A stretch of DNA of 64,000 nucleotides, from NCBI RefSeq assembly GCF_030373445.1, contig NZ_JAUCYU010000004.1, positions 1 to 64,000 of the forward strand, read 5' to 3'. Origin of the DNA: Roseovarius sp. GTDB taxonomy: Bacteria; Pseudomonadota; Alphaproteobacteria; Rhodobacterales; Rhodobacteraceae. A program made the translations under genes and the position numbers. The notes under the pieces were generated by a model. That model was given only the letters and a program-made list of their open reading frames with translations. It did no database searches and was not told the DNA's origin. Below are positions 45,511 through 54,707 of this stretch, in pieces (within the stretch, counting starts at the first letter, position 1; each line of letters opens with the position of its first letter).

Positions 45511-47766
45511 ATGCCCAAACCCAAGTTCTCCCGCGAAGAGGCGCTTGCCTTCCATCTTGAGCCGACGCCCGGCAAATTCGAGGTGACCGCGACGGTACCG
45601 ATGACCACGCAGCGCGACCTTTCGCTTGCCTATTCGCCTGGCGTGGCCGTTCCCTGCGAAGAAATCGCGCGGAACCCGGAACTTGCCTATGACTATACCA
45701 ACAAGGGTAACCTTGTGGCGGTCATCTCGAACGGAACGGCAGTGCTTGGCCTTGGCAATCTCGGTGCGCTCGGTTCCAAACCGGTGATGGAAGGCAAGGC
45801 GGTGCTGTTCAAGCGGTTCGCCGACGTCAACTCCATCGATATCGAGCTCGACACCGAAGAGCCCGAAGATTTCATCAAGGCGGTTAAGCTGATGGGCCCG
45901 ACCTTCGGCGGCATCAACCTTGAAGACATCAAGGCGCCGGAGTGTTTCATCATCGAGCAAACGCTCAAGGAGCAGATGGATATCCCGGTCTTTCACGACG
46001 ATCAGCACGGCACTGCGGTGATCTGTGCGGCAGGGCTTCTCAATGCGTTGCACCTGTCGGGCAAGAAGATCGAGGATTGCAAGATCGTTCTCAACGGAGC
46101 CGGCGCGGCCGGGATTGCCTGTATCGAATTGCTGAAGGCCATGGGCGCACGGCACGAGAACTGTATCGCCTGCGATACCAAGGGTGTCATCTACCAGGGT
46201 CGCCAGGATGGAATGAACCAATGGAAGTCAGCGCATGCGGTGGATACGGAACTGCGCACGCTGGCAGAAGCCATGAAAGACGCCGACGTTTTCCTCGGGG
46301 TTTCCGTCAAAGGCGCCGTGACCCAGGAAATGGTCAAATCGATGGCGCCGCAACCGGTGATCTTTGCCATGGCCAACCCCGACCCCGAAATCACTCCGGA
46401 AGATGCGCACGAGGTGCGGCAGGATGCTATCGTCGCGACCGGCCGGTCGGATTATCCCAACCAGGTGAACAACGTTCTGGGCTTTCCCTATCTCTTTCGC
46501 GGAGCGCTTGATGTACATGCTCGGGCAATCAACGACGAAATGAAAATCGCCTGCGCCCACGCGCTGGCCCGCCTTGCGCGGGAAGATGTACCGGACGAGG
46601 TTGCCATAGCCTATGGCCGAAAGCTTTCGTTCGGCCGCGACTATATCATACCGACCCCGTTTGATCCGCGCTTGATCCACACGATTCCGCCTGCTGTCGC
46701 GCGGGCCTGCATGGATACCGGCGCCGCCCGGCGCCCTATCGTCGATATGGACGCCTATGAGCAGGCATTGAAATCGAGGTTGGACCCCACGGCCTCGATC
46801 ATGCGGTCGATCAATGCACGGGCCCGTAATGCCCAGGCCCGGATGATCTTTGCCGAGGGCGACGACCCACGTGTCCTGCGTGCGGCGGTGCAGTATACCC
46901 GGTCCGGCTTTGGCCATGCCATCGTGGTTGGCCGGGACGACGACGTTCAGCACAAGCTCGACGCCGCCGGGCTTGGGGACGCGATTTCAGAGATCGAGAT
47001 CACCAACGCCGCCAAGACGGAGTATCTGGAGGAATACAAGTCGTTCCTGTACGGTAAGCTTCAGCGCCGGGGGTTCGACCACCAGGATATTCACCGTCTC
47101 GCCGCCCGCGATCGGCACGTGTTCTCGGCGCTGATGCTCGCCCATGGGCATGGTGATGGGCTGGTAACGGGCGCCACGCGGAAATCGGCGCATGTTCTTG
47201 ACCGGATCAACCACGTTTTCGACGCAGATGCGGAACACGGGGCCGTGGGTGTTACGGCGCTCCTGCACAAAGGCCGGATCGTCATGATAACCGATACTCT
47301 CGTGCATGAATGGCCGGACGAGGAAGACCTGGCCACCATTGCCGAGCGCGGCGCGCATGTTGCGCGCAATCTTGGCATCGAACCACGTGTCGCTTTCGTC
47401 TCCTTCTCGACCTTCGGGTATCCGCGGTCGGAACGGGCCGAGAAGATGCATCGCGCGCCAAGAGTGCTGGAATCCCGTGGCGTTGATTTCGAGTTCGAAG
47501 GGGAAATGACCGTTGATGTGGCTCTCAACAAGGCCGCACAGGATTATTATCCTTTCCAGCGCCTCACCGGTCCGGCGAACATCCTGGTCGTTCCGGCGCG
47601 GCACTCTGCCTCGATCTCGACCAAGCTGATGCAGGAAATGGCAGGCGCGACGGTTATCGGGCCAATCCTTTCCGGCATCGACAAGTCGATCCAGATCTGT
47701 TCATCGACATCCACGGCCAGCGACATCCTCAACATGGCCGTTCTGGCGGCTTGCAAGGTGGGCTGA
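45511..47766 (+). CDS. maeB: NADP-dependent malic enzyme with C-terminal phosphotransacetylase-like domain
   Basis: A 751-residue MaeB-type enzyme converting malate to pyruvate and CO2. The malic domain holds SLAYSPGVAVPCEEI and FHDDQHGTAVICAAGLLNAL; the nucleotide-binding loop is IVLNGAGAAGIACIELL. From about residue 430 a phosphate acetyl/butyryltransferase domain follows (ARMIFAEGDDPRVLRAAVQY to SSTSTASDILNMAVLAA), which is regulatory and not catalytic in known family members. ATG 45511 is preferred to an upstream TTG. The ribokinase gene follows after 7 bases. Confidence 0.95.
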   Translation: MPKPKFSREEALAFHLEPTPGKFEVTATVPMTTQRDLSLAYSPGVAVPCEEIARNPELAYDYTNKGNLVAVISNGTAVLGLGNLGALGSKPVMEGKAVLFKRFADVNSIDIELDTEEPEDFIKAVKLMGPTFGGINLEDIKAPECFIIEQTLKEQMDIPVFHDDQHGTAVICAAGLLNALHLSGKKIEDCKIVLNGAGAAGIACIELLKAMGARHENCIACDTKGVIYQGRQDGMNQWKSAHAVDTELRTLAEAMKDADVFLGVSVKGAVTQEMVKSMAPQPVIFAMANPDPEITPEDAHEVRQDAIVATGRSDYPNQVNNVLGFPYLFRGALDVHARAINDEMKIACAHALARLAREDVPDEVAIAYGRKLSFGRDYIIPTPFDPRLIHTIPPAVARACMDTGAARRPIVDMDAYEQALKSRLDPTASIMRSINARARNAQARMIFAEGDDPRVLRAAVQYTRSGFGHAIVVGRDDDVQHKLDAAGLGDAISEIEITNAAKTEYLEEYKSFLYGKLQRRGFDHQDIHRLAARDRHVFSALMLAHGHGDGLVTGATRKSAHVLDRINHVFDADAEHGAVGVTALLHKGRIVMITDTLVHEWPDEEDLATIAERGAHVARNLGIEPRVAFVSFSTFGYPRSERAEKMHRAPRVLESRGVDFEFEGEMTVDVALNKAAQDYYPFQRLTGPANILVVPARHSASISTKLMQEMAGATVIGPILSGIDKSIQICSSTSTASDILNMAVLAACKVG

Positions 47767-47773
47767 GAGGCCG

Positions 47774-48643
47774 ATGATATATAACCTGGGCTCGATCAAC
47801 GCGGATTACTTCTACCGCCTTCCGCGTTTGCCCGGTCCCGGAGAGACACTGGCCGCAACCGAGATGAGTTCCGGCCTGGGCGGGAAGGGCGCGAACCAGT
47901 CCGTTGCGATTGCAAGGGCAGGAGCCGAGGTTTGCCATATCGGCGCGGTTGGCGGCGATGGCCGGTGGCTGATCGAACATTTGGCCGAGGCGGGGGTCGA
48001 TACGAGGAATATTCAGTTCAGCACCCGGCCCACGGCGCATGCCATCGTGATGATCGACGGCCAGGGAGAGAACCAGATCGTCATTTTCCCGGGGGCCAAC
48101 TTCGACCAATGCCCGGATACGGTCGCAAAGGTGCTTTCAGAGGGACGGCCAGGCGATTGGCTATTGCTGCAGAATGAAACGTCGCAACAGGCCGAGGCTG
48201 CTGCCCTGGCGGCAGGCAGGGACTTGAATGTGGTCTATTCCGCCGCTCCATTCGATGCCGATGCCGTGGCACGGCTTCTGCCAAGTTTGACACTGCTCAT
48301 CATGAACGAGGTCGAGGCCGGCCAACTCGCCGAGGTGCTGGGCACGCAGGTTCTGCACCTGCCAGTCGCAAACGTGTTGGTAACGAAAGGCGCCCGGGGC
48401 GCCGACTGGCACGATACACGCCTGATGCAGACGCTTTCGGTTCCCGCATTTCCCGTGGCGCCAGTCGACACCACTGGTGCAGGCGATACGTTCACGGGTT
48501 ACGTGGTGGCGGGGTTGTCGACCGGGTCGAGCCCACAGACGGCGCTGCGCCGTGCGGCGGCCGCAGCGGCAATTTCCGTAACGCGGACTGGTACGGCGGA
48601 CGCCATCCCGACGATTGCCGAAGTCGAAGCGTTTCTGGCCTAG
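47774..48643 (+). CDS. rbsK: Ribokinase-like PfkB-family carbohydrate kinase
   Basis: A 289-residue PfkB-fold kinase. The N-terminal signature GGKGANQSVAIARAGAEV and the C-terminal VDTTGAGDTFTGYVVAGL with the catalytic Asp are intact, and the length fits ribokinase. Ribose is the likely substrate, but no ribose transporter or regulator lies nearby; other PfkB sugars are possible. It follows maeB by 7 bases and converges with msrA (4-base overlap). Confidence 0.85.
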   Translation: MIYNLGSINADYFYRLPRLPGPGETLAATEMSSGLGGKGANQSVAIARAGAEVCHIGAVGGDGRWLIEHLAEAGVDTRNIQFSTRPTAHAIVMIDGQGENQIVIFPGANFDQCPDTVAKVLSEGRPGDWLLLQNETSQQAEAAALAAGRDLNVVYSAAPFDADAVARLLPSLTLLIMNEVEAGQLAEVLGTQVLHLPVANVLVTKGARGADWHDTRLMQTLSVPAFPVAPVDTTGAGDTFTGYVVAGLSTGSSPQTALRRAAAAAAISVTRTGTADAIPTIAEVEAFLA

Positions 48644-49305
48644 CTTCCGACGAAGGGCGCTGCCGATCCCCAAAGTTGCTTGATGCGCTGATCGCGGTTG
48701 CAGCCTTCACGGTAGAACTTGTAGGCCGTCGATTGTTTCTTGGGCCCCGCGCGGGTGATCACCAGCTTGGAGCCCTTGTAGTAATCCTGGTGATACGCCT
48801 CGGCCTTGTAGAAGGGCCCGGCGTTCAGAACGGGCGTCACGATGGATCGGCCCAATGCCTGCGCGGCCTCCGCCTTTGCTGCTTCAGCCGCCTGTCGCCC
48901 TGCGGCGTCCTTCGCGAAAATCGCCGTCCGGTAACTGGCCCCGCGGTCGCAGAACTGGCCGCCCGCATCGGTTGGATCGATCGAACGGAAGAACATGTGC
49001 AGCAATTGCTCTTCGGTGACCCGTGCCGGGTCATAGAATATCTGGACTGCCTCGTAGTGGCCTGTTCCGCCACGCGTGACTTCCTTGTAGGTCGGATTCT
49101 TGGTCGTACCGCCAGTGTACCCCGAAACGACCTCCTTGACGCCCCTGACGCTCTCGAAATCCGCCTCGACGCACCAGAAGCAACCCCCGGCCACTGTCAG
49201 AATCTCGGTACCCGCCGCACGCGCCTTGGTGCATTGGACACCTATGCCGACAACGATCAATGCAGCCAGCACAACCGCTTTCATTTCCTTGCCACACATG
49301 ATCAT
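48640..49305 (-). CDS. msrA: Peptide methionine sulfoxide reductase MsrA, exported form
   Basis: A 221-residue MsrA with an N-terminal signal sequence (AVVLAALIVVGIGVQCTKARA), so it probably works in the periplasm. The catalytic motif AGGCFWCVEADFESVRGV has its Cys at 42; HYEAVQIFYDP and YHQDYY are conserved, and a C-terminal Cys in REGCNRDQ may resolve the disulfide. ATG 49305 is chosen because GGGGAGG stands 8 bases before it; ATG 49284 would also keep the signal peptide. It converges with the ribokinase gene. Confidence 0.92.
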   Translation of the reverse strand: MIMCGKEMKAVVLAALIVVGIGVQCTKARAAGTEILTVAGGCFWCVEADFESVRGVKEVVSGYTGGTTKNPTYKEVTRGGTGHYEAVQIFYDPARVTEEQLLHMFFRSIDPTDAGGQFCDRGASYRTAIFAKDAAGRQAAEAAKAEAAQALGRSIVTPVLNAGPFYKAEAYHQDYYKGSKLVITRAGPKKQSTAYKFYREGCNRDQRIKQLWGSAAPFVGS

Positions 49306-49483
49306 CGAAACGGCCTCCCCAATCAACGCGATCATTCTGACAGCAAGCACGAGTCTCACCAATAGAGCCGACGACCATGTCACGAAGTGGTGAGCCGATT
49401 TTACCCTTGGCACCGGGAATCGCCGCAAATAACGTTCGGCCGACTGGCGCTGAAAAGGCCGTCTGTAACATTCGGGGGCGAAA

Positions 49484-50392
49484 ATGACAGAGCACCAGAC
49501 CACACACCAGGCGGAGGAAGATGCCCGAAACGAGACCATTCGGATCTGGCTCAACGGAAGGATCGTTCCTAAGGCCGAAGCGGTAGTGAGCGTGTATGAC
49601 AGCGGGTTCATGCTGGGTGACGGCATCTGGGAGGGTTTGCGACTTTATAACGGGACATGGGCGTTCATCGACGAGCATCTTGACCGTCTGTTCGAGGCGG
49701 CAAAGGCCATCGACCTTGATATCGGAATGACGCGGCAGGAGGTGTTTCAGGCCGTCATAGACACGCAGATCGCGAACGAGATGACATCGGATGCCCACGC
49801 CCGCCTGATGGTCACGCGGGGTGTCAAAAGCCGACCATTTCAGCACCCCTCCCTGTCAAAGCAGGGGCCGACCGTTACGATTATCATGGAACACTCCAGG
49901 CCGCAGATTGGCCGGCCGATCCGGCTAGCGACGGTGCCGCATCTCCGCGGAATGCCGATGACCCAGGATCCGAAGCTCAACTCGCACTCCAAGCTCAACT
50001 GTATCCTCGCCTGTATCGCAGCCGAGAAAGCAGGGGCAGACGAAGGTCTAATGCTCGACGTAAATGGTTTTGTGAACACGACGAATGCCTGCAACTTCTT
50101 CATCGTGCGAAAAGGGGCTGTGTGGACCAGCACGGGCGATTACTGCATGAACGGCATAACGCGTCAGAAGGTGATCGATCTGTGCCGTGAGAACCAGATA
50201 CCGGTTTTCGAGCGCAACTATTCCCTGGTGGATACCTACGGCGCTGACGAGGCGTTCCTGACGGGAACGTTCGGCGCCCAGACGCCCGTCGGCGAGGTCG
50301 ATGGACGGACGATCGGGGACGGTCAGCTAGGGCCGGTCACCAAAACGATCCAAGGTCTCTACAAGGCACTGATACAGCGGGAAATGGCCTGA
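49484..50392 (+). CDS. Class IV PLP-dependent aminotransferase (branched-chain/D-amino acid aminotransferase-like)
   Basis: A 302-residue fold-type IV aminotransferase. SVYDSGFMLGDGIWEGLRLY at the N-terminus, the PLP-Lys region KLNSHSKLNCILACIAAEKA, DEGLMLDVNGFVNTTNACNF and the phosphate-binding GITRQKVIDL are present. IlvE, D-alanine aminotransferase and ADC lyase share these motifs, so the reaction is uncertain. It overlaps the next gene by one base, and the two probably form a functional pair. Confidence 0.85.
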   Translation: MTEHQTTHQAEEDARNETIRIWLNGRIVPKAEAVVSVYDSGFMLGDGIWEGLRLYNGTWAFIDEHLDRLFEAAKAIDLDIGMTRQEVFQAVIDTQIANEMTSDAHARLMVTRGVKSRPFQHPSLSKQGPTVTIIMEHSRPQIGRPIRLATVPHLRGMPMTQDPKLNSHSKLNCILACIAAEKAGADEGLMLDVNGFVNTTNACNFFIVRKGAVWTSTGDYCMNGITRQKVIDLCRENQIPVFERNYSLVDTYGADEAFLTGTFGAQTPVGEVDGRTIGDGQLGPVTKTIQGLYKALIQREMA

Positions 50393-51108
50393 TGAGGATT
50401 GCAATGTGGTCCGGCCCGAGAAACTTGTCGACGGCCATGATGTACGCATTCGCGGCCCGCGGCGATTGTGCCGTCGTGGACGAGCCCTTCTACGCTGCCT
50501 ATCTGTCGAGGACGGGGCTGATCCACCCGATGCGGGATGAAATCGTTGCCTCGCAGGCCGTCGATCCGAGCGAAGTGATCGAGGAACTTCTCGGTCCCAT
50601 CCCCGGCGGCCTTCCGCATTTCTATCAGAAGCACATGACCCAACACATGATCGAGGGCGTGCCGCGCGACTGGATTGGCAAGGTGTCCAATGTTTTCCTG
50701 ATCCGCCATCCCGCCCGGGTCGCGGCCAGCTTCTCGCTGAAATACGATAACCCGACGCTGTCCGATATCGGCTTCACCCAGCAATTCGAGCTTTATGAGC
50801 AACTCAGAGCGCAAGGACAGAAGCCGGTGATCATCGATTCCGATGACATACGGCGCGACCCTGAAAGGATGATGCGATCACTTTGCGAGGCGATCGGTCT
50901 ACCTTGGACAACGGCCATGCTTTCTTGGCCGACAGGCGGTCACGTAGAGGATGGCGTCTGGGCACCGCACTGGTACGGCGCGGTACATCGTTCGACCGGC
51001 TTTGCCCCGGCAGAGGGTGAGCTTCCCGAACTTACTGGAGAACAGGCCGCCCTGGCAGAGGAAGCTATGCCCTTCTATCGGCCTTTGCGCGAAATGGCGC
51101 TCCTCTAG
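50392..51108 (+). CDS. Sulfotransferase-like P-loop protein
   Basis: A 238-residue protein with the sulfotransferase-type nucleotide-binding start MRIAMWSGPRNLSTAMMYAF, a PAPS 3'-phosphate-like element FLIRHPARVAASFSLKY, and WVDEP-type acidic residues in VVDEPFYAAYL. No signal peptide or membrane segment. The acceptor substrate is unknown. Translation is coupled to the aminotransferase just upstream (stop and start share one base), suggesting a joint role in one small-molecule pathway. From memory, plants encode a comparable pairing as a single fused protein; that needs checking. Confidence 0.75.
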   Translation: MRIAMWSGPRNLSTAMMYAFAARGDCAVVDEPFYAAYLSRTGLIHPMRDEIVASQAVDPSEVIEELLGPIPGGLPHFYQKHMTQHMIEGVPRDWIGKVSNVFLIRHPARVAASFSLKYDNPTLSDIGFTQQFELYEQLRAQGQKPVIIDSDDIRRDPERMMRSLCEAIGLPWTTAMLSWPTGGHVEDGVWAPHWYGAVHRSTGFAPAEGELPELTGEQAALAEEAMPFYRPLREMALL

Positions 51109-51115
51109 GCTATTT

Positions 51116-51142
51116 CTTGAAACTAATTCTCTCAATCCACGT
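51116..51142 (+). promoter_or_regulatory. Possible heat-shock type promoter of the small secreted protein
   Basis: CTTGAAA (51116-51122) is a perfect RpoH -35 element; after 14 bases CCACGT partly resembles the -10 (CCATNT). It lies 57 bases before the ATG. The -10 mismatch keeps confidence low. Confidence 0.35.
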
Positions 51143-51198
51143 GCCTTCTCGCAGGCGCGGAAAGACCGCGTGCAGATTCAACAGATTGGAGATTTTCA

Positions 51199-51615
51199 AT
51201 GAAGACCCTGATCAGCCTTACTGCAGCAACGATCCTGACAGCGGGCACGGCCCTTGCGGACAACCACGGCATGACGCCAATGGTCGAGGCCTCGGACCAA
51301 AGCGTTGCGAATGGGATCGTCAGTGCCGACAAGGTTTCCGCCATGCAGAACGGCTGGCTCGTCGTGCATCGTACGGATGCCGACATGAAGCCGGGTCCGG
51401 TTGTCGGTCACGCGCCGATCCGCGAAGGCGAAACGATGGACGTGGCCGCGATCCTGACGGAAGATGTGGCCGCGGGCGACATGCTGATGTTGATGGTTCA
51501 TTCCGAAGATGGCGGGATGGAAACCGGGATCTTCGAATACACACTTGGGGCCAAGGAAGACGGACCCATCAAGCCCGATGGCGAACTGGTCATGACGGTT
51601 ATCACCGTACAATAA
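51199..51615 (+). CDS. Small secreted protein of unknown function (DUF7282-like)
   Basis: A 138-residue protein with a clear Sec signal peptide (MKTLISLTAATILTAGTALA) and predicted cleavage before DNHGM. The mature part is acidic and Met-rich (MLMLMVHSEDGGMETGIF), with a VVHRTDADMKPGPVVGHAPI segment that I associate, tentatively, with the DUF7282 beta-sandwich family. No catalytic motif is visible. It has its own upstream gap and a strong terminator, so it is probably monocistronic. Confidence 0.8.
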   Translation: MKTLISLTAATILTAGTALADNHGMTPMVEASDQSVANGIVSADKVSAMQNGWLVVHRTDADMKPGPVVGHAPIREGETMDVAAILTEDVAAGDMLMLMVHSEDGGMETGIFEYTLGAKEDGPIKPDGELVMTVITVQ

Positions 51616-51632
51616 TCAGCGAACAAACCGAG

Positions 51633-51663
51633 AGGGCGGCCAGTTTGTAGGGCCGCCCTTTTT
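51633..51663 (+). terminator. Intrinsic terminator after the small secreted protein
   Basis: AGGGCGGCC (51633-51641) pairs perfectly with GGCCGCCCT (51651-51659) around a 9-base loop, followed by TTTTT and CTTTT. Only the + strand has a T-run. It lies between this gene and the convergent argG. Confidence 0.9.
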
Positions 51664-51667
51664 CTTT

Positions 51668-52894
51668 TCAGCCCTTGAGGCGCCGATCACGAGCGGCAAG
51701 CAACTTCAGCCGCAGGGCATTGAGCTGGATGAACCCGGCTGCATCCTTCTGATCATAGGCACCCGCATCTTCTTCGAAGGTCACGTGCGCTTCGGAATAA
51801 AGCGAATGGTCCGACCAGCGGCCGACGACGTTGACCGACCCCTTGTAAAGCTTCAGCCGCACGGAACCGGTCACATGCTCCTGGCTCCGGTCAATCGCCG
51901 CCTGCAGCATTTCACGTTCCGGACTGAACCAGAAACCGTTGTAGATGAGTTCGGCGTAGCGCGGCATCAACTCGTCTTTCAAATGAGCGGCTCCGCGGTC
52001 GAGAGTGATCTGCTCGATGCCGCGATGCGCCTGAAGCAGGATCGTGCCGCCGGGTGTCTCGTAGATCCCGCGCGACTTCATACCGACGAATCGGCCCTCC
52101 ACCAGGTCAAGCCGGCCAATGCCATGCTTGCCGCCCAGCTCGTTCAACTTCGTGAGAAGCGAGGCAGGCGAAAGCGCCTCGCCATTGATGCTGACGGCAT
52201 CGCCCTTTTCGAACCCGACCTCGATAAACTCGGCTTCATTCGGGGCATCCTCGGGGTGGGTCGTTCGTTGATAGACGTAATCCGGCGCCATTTCGGCAGG
52301 GTCTTCCAGAACCTTGCCTTCCGAGGACGTATGCAGAAGGTTTGCGTCGACCGAGAATGGCGCCTCACCCCGCTTGTCCTTCGCAATGGGTATCTGGTTC
52401 TTCTCGGCAAAGTCGATCAGCTTTGTGCGGCTCGTCAGGTCCCAAATCCGCCAAGGTGCGATAACCTTGATCTCGGGGTTGAGCGCATAGGCCGCCAGTT
52501 CGAACCGCACCTGGTCATTGCCCTTGCCAGTGGCCCCGTGTGCCACCGCGTCGGCGCCGGTTTCCTCGGCGATTTCCACGAGCCGTTTGGAAATCAGCGG
52601 CCGGGCGATCGAAGTGCCAAGCAGGTACAGCCCTTCGTAGAGTGCGTTGGCGCGGAACATGGGGAAGACGAAGTCGCGCACGAACTCTTCGCGAACGTCT
52701 TCGATGTAGATGTTATCAGGCTTGATCCCCAGAAGTTCGGCCTTCTCGCGTGCGGGCTCGAGCTCTTCGCCCTGGCCGAGATCGGCCGTGAAGGTCACAA
52801 CCTCGCACCCATACTCGGTTTGCAGCCATTTCAGGATGATCGAGGTATCAAGCCCCCCGGAATAGGCCAGTACGACTTTTTTCGGCGCGGACAT
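51668..52894 (-). CDS. argG: Argininosuccinate synthase
   Basis: A 408-residue enzyme joining citrulline and aspartate in arginine synthesis. The ATP-pyrophosphatase loop [18 protein letters not shown] is at residues 8-25; [20 protein letters not shown] and [14 protein letters not shown] region ([14 protein letters not shown]) follow. ATG 52894 has AAAGGGGAAAG upstream and gives the usual start [14 protein letters not shown]. It diverges from ilvA over a 142-base gap that carries a promoter candidate. Confidence 0.97.
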   Translation of the reverse strand: MSAPKKVVLAYSGGLDTSIILKWLQTEYGCEVVTFTADLGQGEELEPAREKAELLGIKPDNIYIEDVREEFVRDFVFPMFRANALYEGLYLLGTSIARPLISKRLVEIAEETGADAVAHGATGKGNDQVRFELAAYALNPEIKVIAPWRIWDLTSRTKLIDFAEKNQIPIAKDKRGEAPFSVDANLLHTSSEGKVLEDPAEMAPDYVYQRTTHPEDAPNEAEFIEVGFEKGDAVSINGEALSPASLLTKLNELGGKHGIGRLDLVEGRFVGMKSRGIYETPGGTILLQAHRGIEQITLDRGAAHLKDELMPRYAELIYNGFWFSPEREMLQAAIDRSQEHVTGSVRLKLYKGSVNVVGRWSDHSLYSEAHVTFEEDAGAYDQKDAAGFIQLNALRLKLLAARDRRLKG

Positions 52895-52925
52895 CGCTTT
52901 CCCCTTTGCACGGTCTTGGGCGAGG

Positions 52926-52954
52926 CGATTATCGGCTTTTGACGCGCTGGGCAA
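52926..52954 (-). promoter_or_regulatory. Promoter candidate for argG
   Basis: On the minus strand TTGCCC (52954-52949), 17 bases, TAATCG (52931-52926), 32 bases before the argG ATG. Confidence 0.4.
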
Positions 52955-53036
52955 GGTGGCGTGCGTGCCTGTATGCGCCGGTATTCATTGCAGCTGCCTC
53001 TTGCCAGGGTTCCCTGATTGCGACAGTGACACCTCT

Positions 53037-54275
53037 ATGACAGATTTCCGTACCCTTGCCCGCACCGCAGAAGCCGCCATGCGCGACGTGTTCGAGCCGA
53101 CGCCATTGCAACGCAACGATCACCTGTCTGACCGGTACGAGGCGGAGATCCTTCTGAAACGGGAAGACCTGACGCCGGTAAGATCGTACAAGCTGCGCGG
53201 CGCGTTCAACGCGATGCGCAAAGTGCTGGAGAGGAATCCGGATACGTCCTCTTTCGTATGCGCCAGCGCTGGAAATCACGCGCAGGGTGTTGCGTTCATG
53301 TGCCGCCATTTCGGCGTCAACGGCATGGTATTCATGCCCGTCACGACGCCGCAGCAGAAGATTATGAAAACGAAAAGCTTCGGCGGCGAATTCGTGAAAG
53401 TTGAGCTGACCGGCGACTATTTCGATGACACGCTCGCCGCGGCCCAGGCCCACTGCGCGGACGTTGGCGGACATTTTCTATCGCCGTTCGACGATGTGGA
53501 CGTGATTGAGGGCCAGGCCTCGGTTGGCGTCGAGATTGAACAGCAGCTCGACGGCGTGCCTGACCTGATCGTGATGCCCGTCGGCGGCGGCGGGCTGTCG
53601 TCCGGTGTGCGAAGCTATCTCGGGAATGACTGTGGTTACGCCCTTGTCGAGCCGATGGGCGGCGCTTGCCTCGGTGCGGCGCTGAAGGCCGGGCGTCCGG
53701 TGCGCCTCGCCCAGGTCGAGACATTCGCCGATGGGGCGGCGGTTGCCCAGATCGGAGAAAAGACATTCGAGAGATTGAGCGACCTCGATCCGTCGAGTGC
53801 GTTGACCGTAAGTGAAGACCGGTTGTGCACCACCATGCTGGAGATGCTGAACGTGGAAGGCATCGTGTTGGAACCGGCCGGGGCCTTGTCTGTCGATGCG
53901 CTCAAGGACCTGCGCCAGGACATCCGTGGAAAGCGGGTGGTTTGCGTCACGTCAGGCGGCAACTTCGATTTCGAACGGCTGCCCGAGGTGCGCGAGCGAG
54001 CGTTACGGTCCTCCGGGATCAAGAAGTACTATATTCTGAGGATGCCGCAGAGGCCCGGGGCGTTGCGGGATTTCCTCAATATTCTCGGCCCGCATGACGA
54101 TATCTCCCGCTTCGAGTACCTCAAGAAGTCTGCACGGAATTTTGGCTCGGTCCTGATTGGGATCGAAGCCAGCGATCCGGAAAACTTCTCCCGGATCGAA
54201 ACGAAGATGGCCTCAGCCGGTTTCGCATTTCGCGACATCACCAATGACGAGGTGCTCGCCGAGTTCCTGATCTAG
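53037..54275 (+). CDS. ilvA: Threonine ammonia-lyase (threonine dehydratase) IlvA, single-ACT form
   Basis: A 412-residue PLP enzyme turning threonine into 2-oxobutyrate for isoleucine. The PLP-Lys is in PVRSYKLRGAFNAM near residue 50; SAGNHAQGVAFMCRHFGV and the PLP-phosphate loop VMPVGGGGLSSGV follow. After about residue 325 there is one ACT-like domain (YYILRMPQRPGALRDFLNIL), shorter than the two in E. coli IlvA and like the Bacillus/Corynebacterium form, which binds isoleucine as inhibitor. ATG 53037 begins the conserved region. Confidence 0.94.
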   Translation: MTDFRTLARTAEAAMRDVFEPTPLQRNDHLSDRYEAEILLKREDLTPVRSYKLRGAFNAMRKVLERNPDTSSFVCASAGNHAQGVAFMCRHFGVNGMVFMPVTTPQQKIMKTKSFGGEFVKVELTGDYFDDTLAAAQAHCADVGGHFLSPFDDVDVIEGQASVGVEIEQQLDGVPDLIVMPVGGGGLSSGVRSYLGNDCGYALVEPMGGACLGAALKAGRPVRLAQVETFADGAAVAQIGEKTFERLSDLDPSSALTVSEDRLCTTMLEMLNVEGIVLEPAGALSVDALKDLRQDIRGKRVVCVTSGGNFDFERLPEVRERALRSSGIKKYYILRMPQRPGALRDFLNILGPHDDISRFEYLKKSARNFGSVLIGIEASDPENFSRIETKMASAGFAFRDITNDEVLAEFLI

Positions 54276-54604
54276 GCCGCGGCAATGCGAGGGAGGCCGC
54301 GGACGAAGGCCTGCTTCGACTGATCATAGCATGTAAGGACACCATCAATATCGACGTCGGCCTCCGCACCGTTGCCGGCCGCGGTTTCACCGGCCTGGCA
54401 CAGGACGGAAAACGACGTGAAGCCTATGTTGAGCGCGCTCCCCTTCAGAAAATGAAGGCGCGCGGCAAGAGCCGCTGCATCGCGACAATTTGCAAGCCTT
54501 GCAAGCTCTTCCTCCACCTCGAACAGGAATAGGTCGATCACCTCGTCGAAATTGTCTTCACCGACCTCTTCGCGCAGTTCAGAAACACGTTTCCAATCGA
54601 TCAT
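54272..54604 (-). CDS. Histidine phosphotransfer (Hpt) domain protein
   Basis: A 110-residue stand-alone Hpt protein. The phosphorylated His lies in ARLHFLKGSALNIGF, the classical HxxKG motif, within an all-helical sequence starting MIDWKRVSELREEVG. It should pass phosphate between a hybrid kinase and a response regulator. The divergent neighbour, 103 bases away, is a response regulator fused to a PP2C phosphatase, the obvious partner candidate. It overlaps the ilvA end by 4 bases on the opposite strand. Confidence 0.9.
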   Translation of the reverse strand: MIDWKRVSELREEVGEDNFDEVIDLFLFEVEEELARLANCRDAAALAARLHFLKGSALNIGFTSFSVLCQAGETAAGNGAEADVDIDGVLTCYDQSKQAFVRGLPRIAAA

Positions 54605-54707
54605 TCTTCAGCCCCGATAATTCCTTTCATCGGCAAAACTATGGGCGGTGCGTTAATCAAAGGTTGAGATCGCACCTCGATTTTGGCGCGAATTCCATGT
54701 TTCACGG

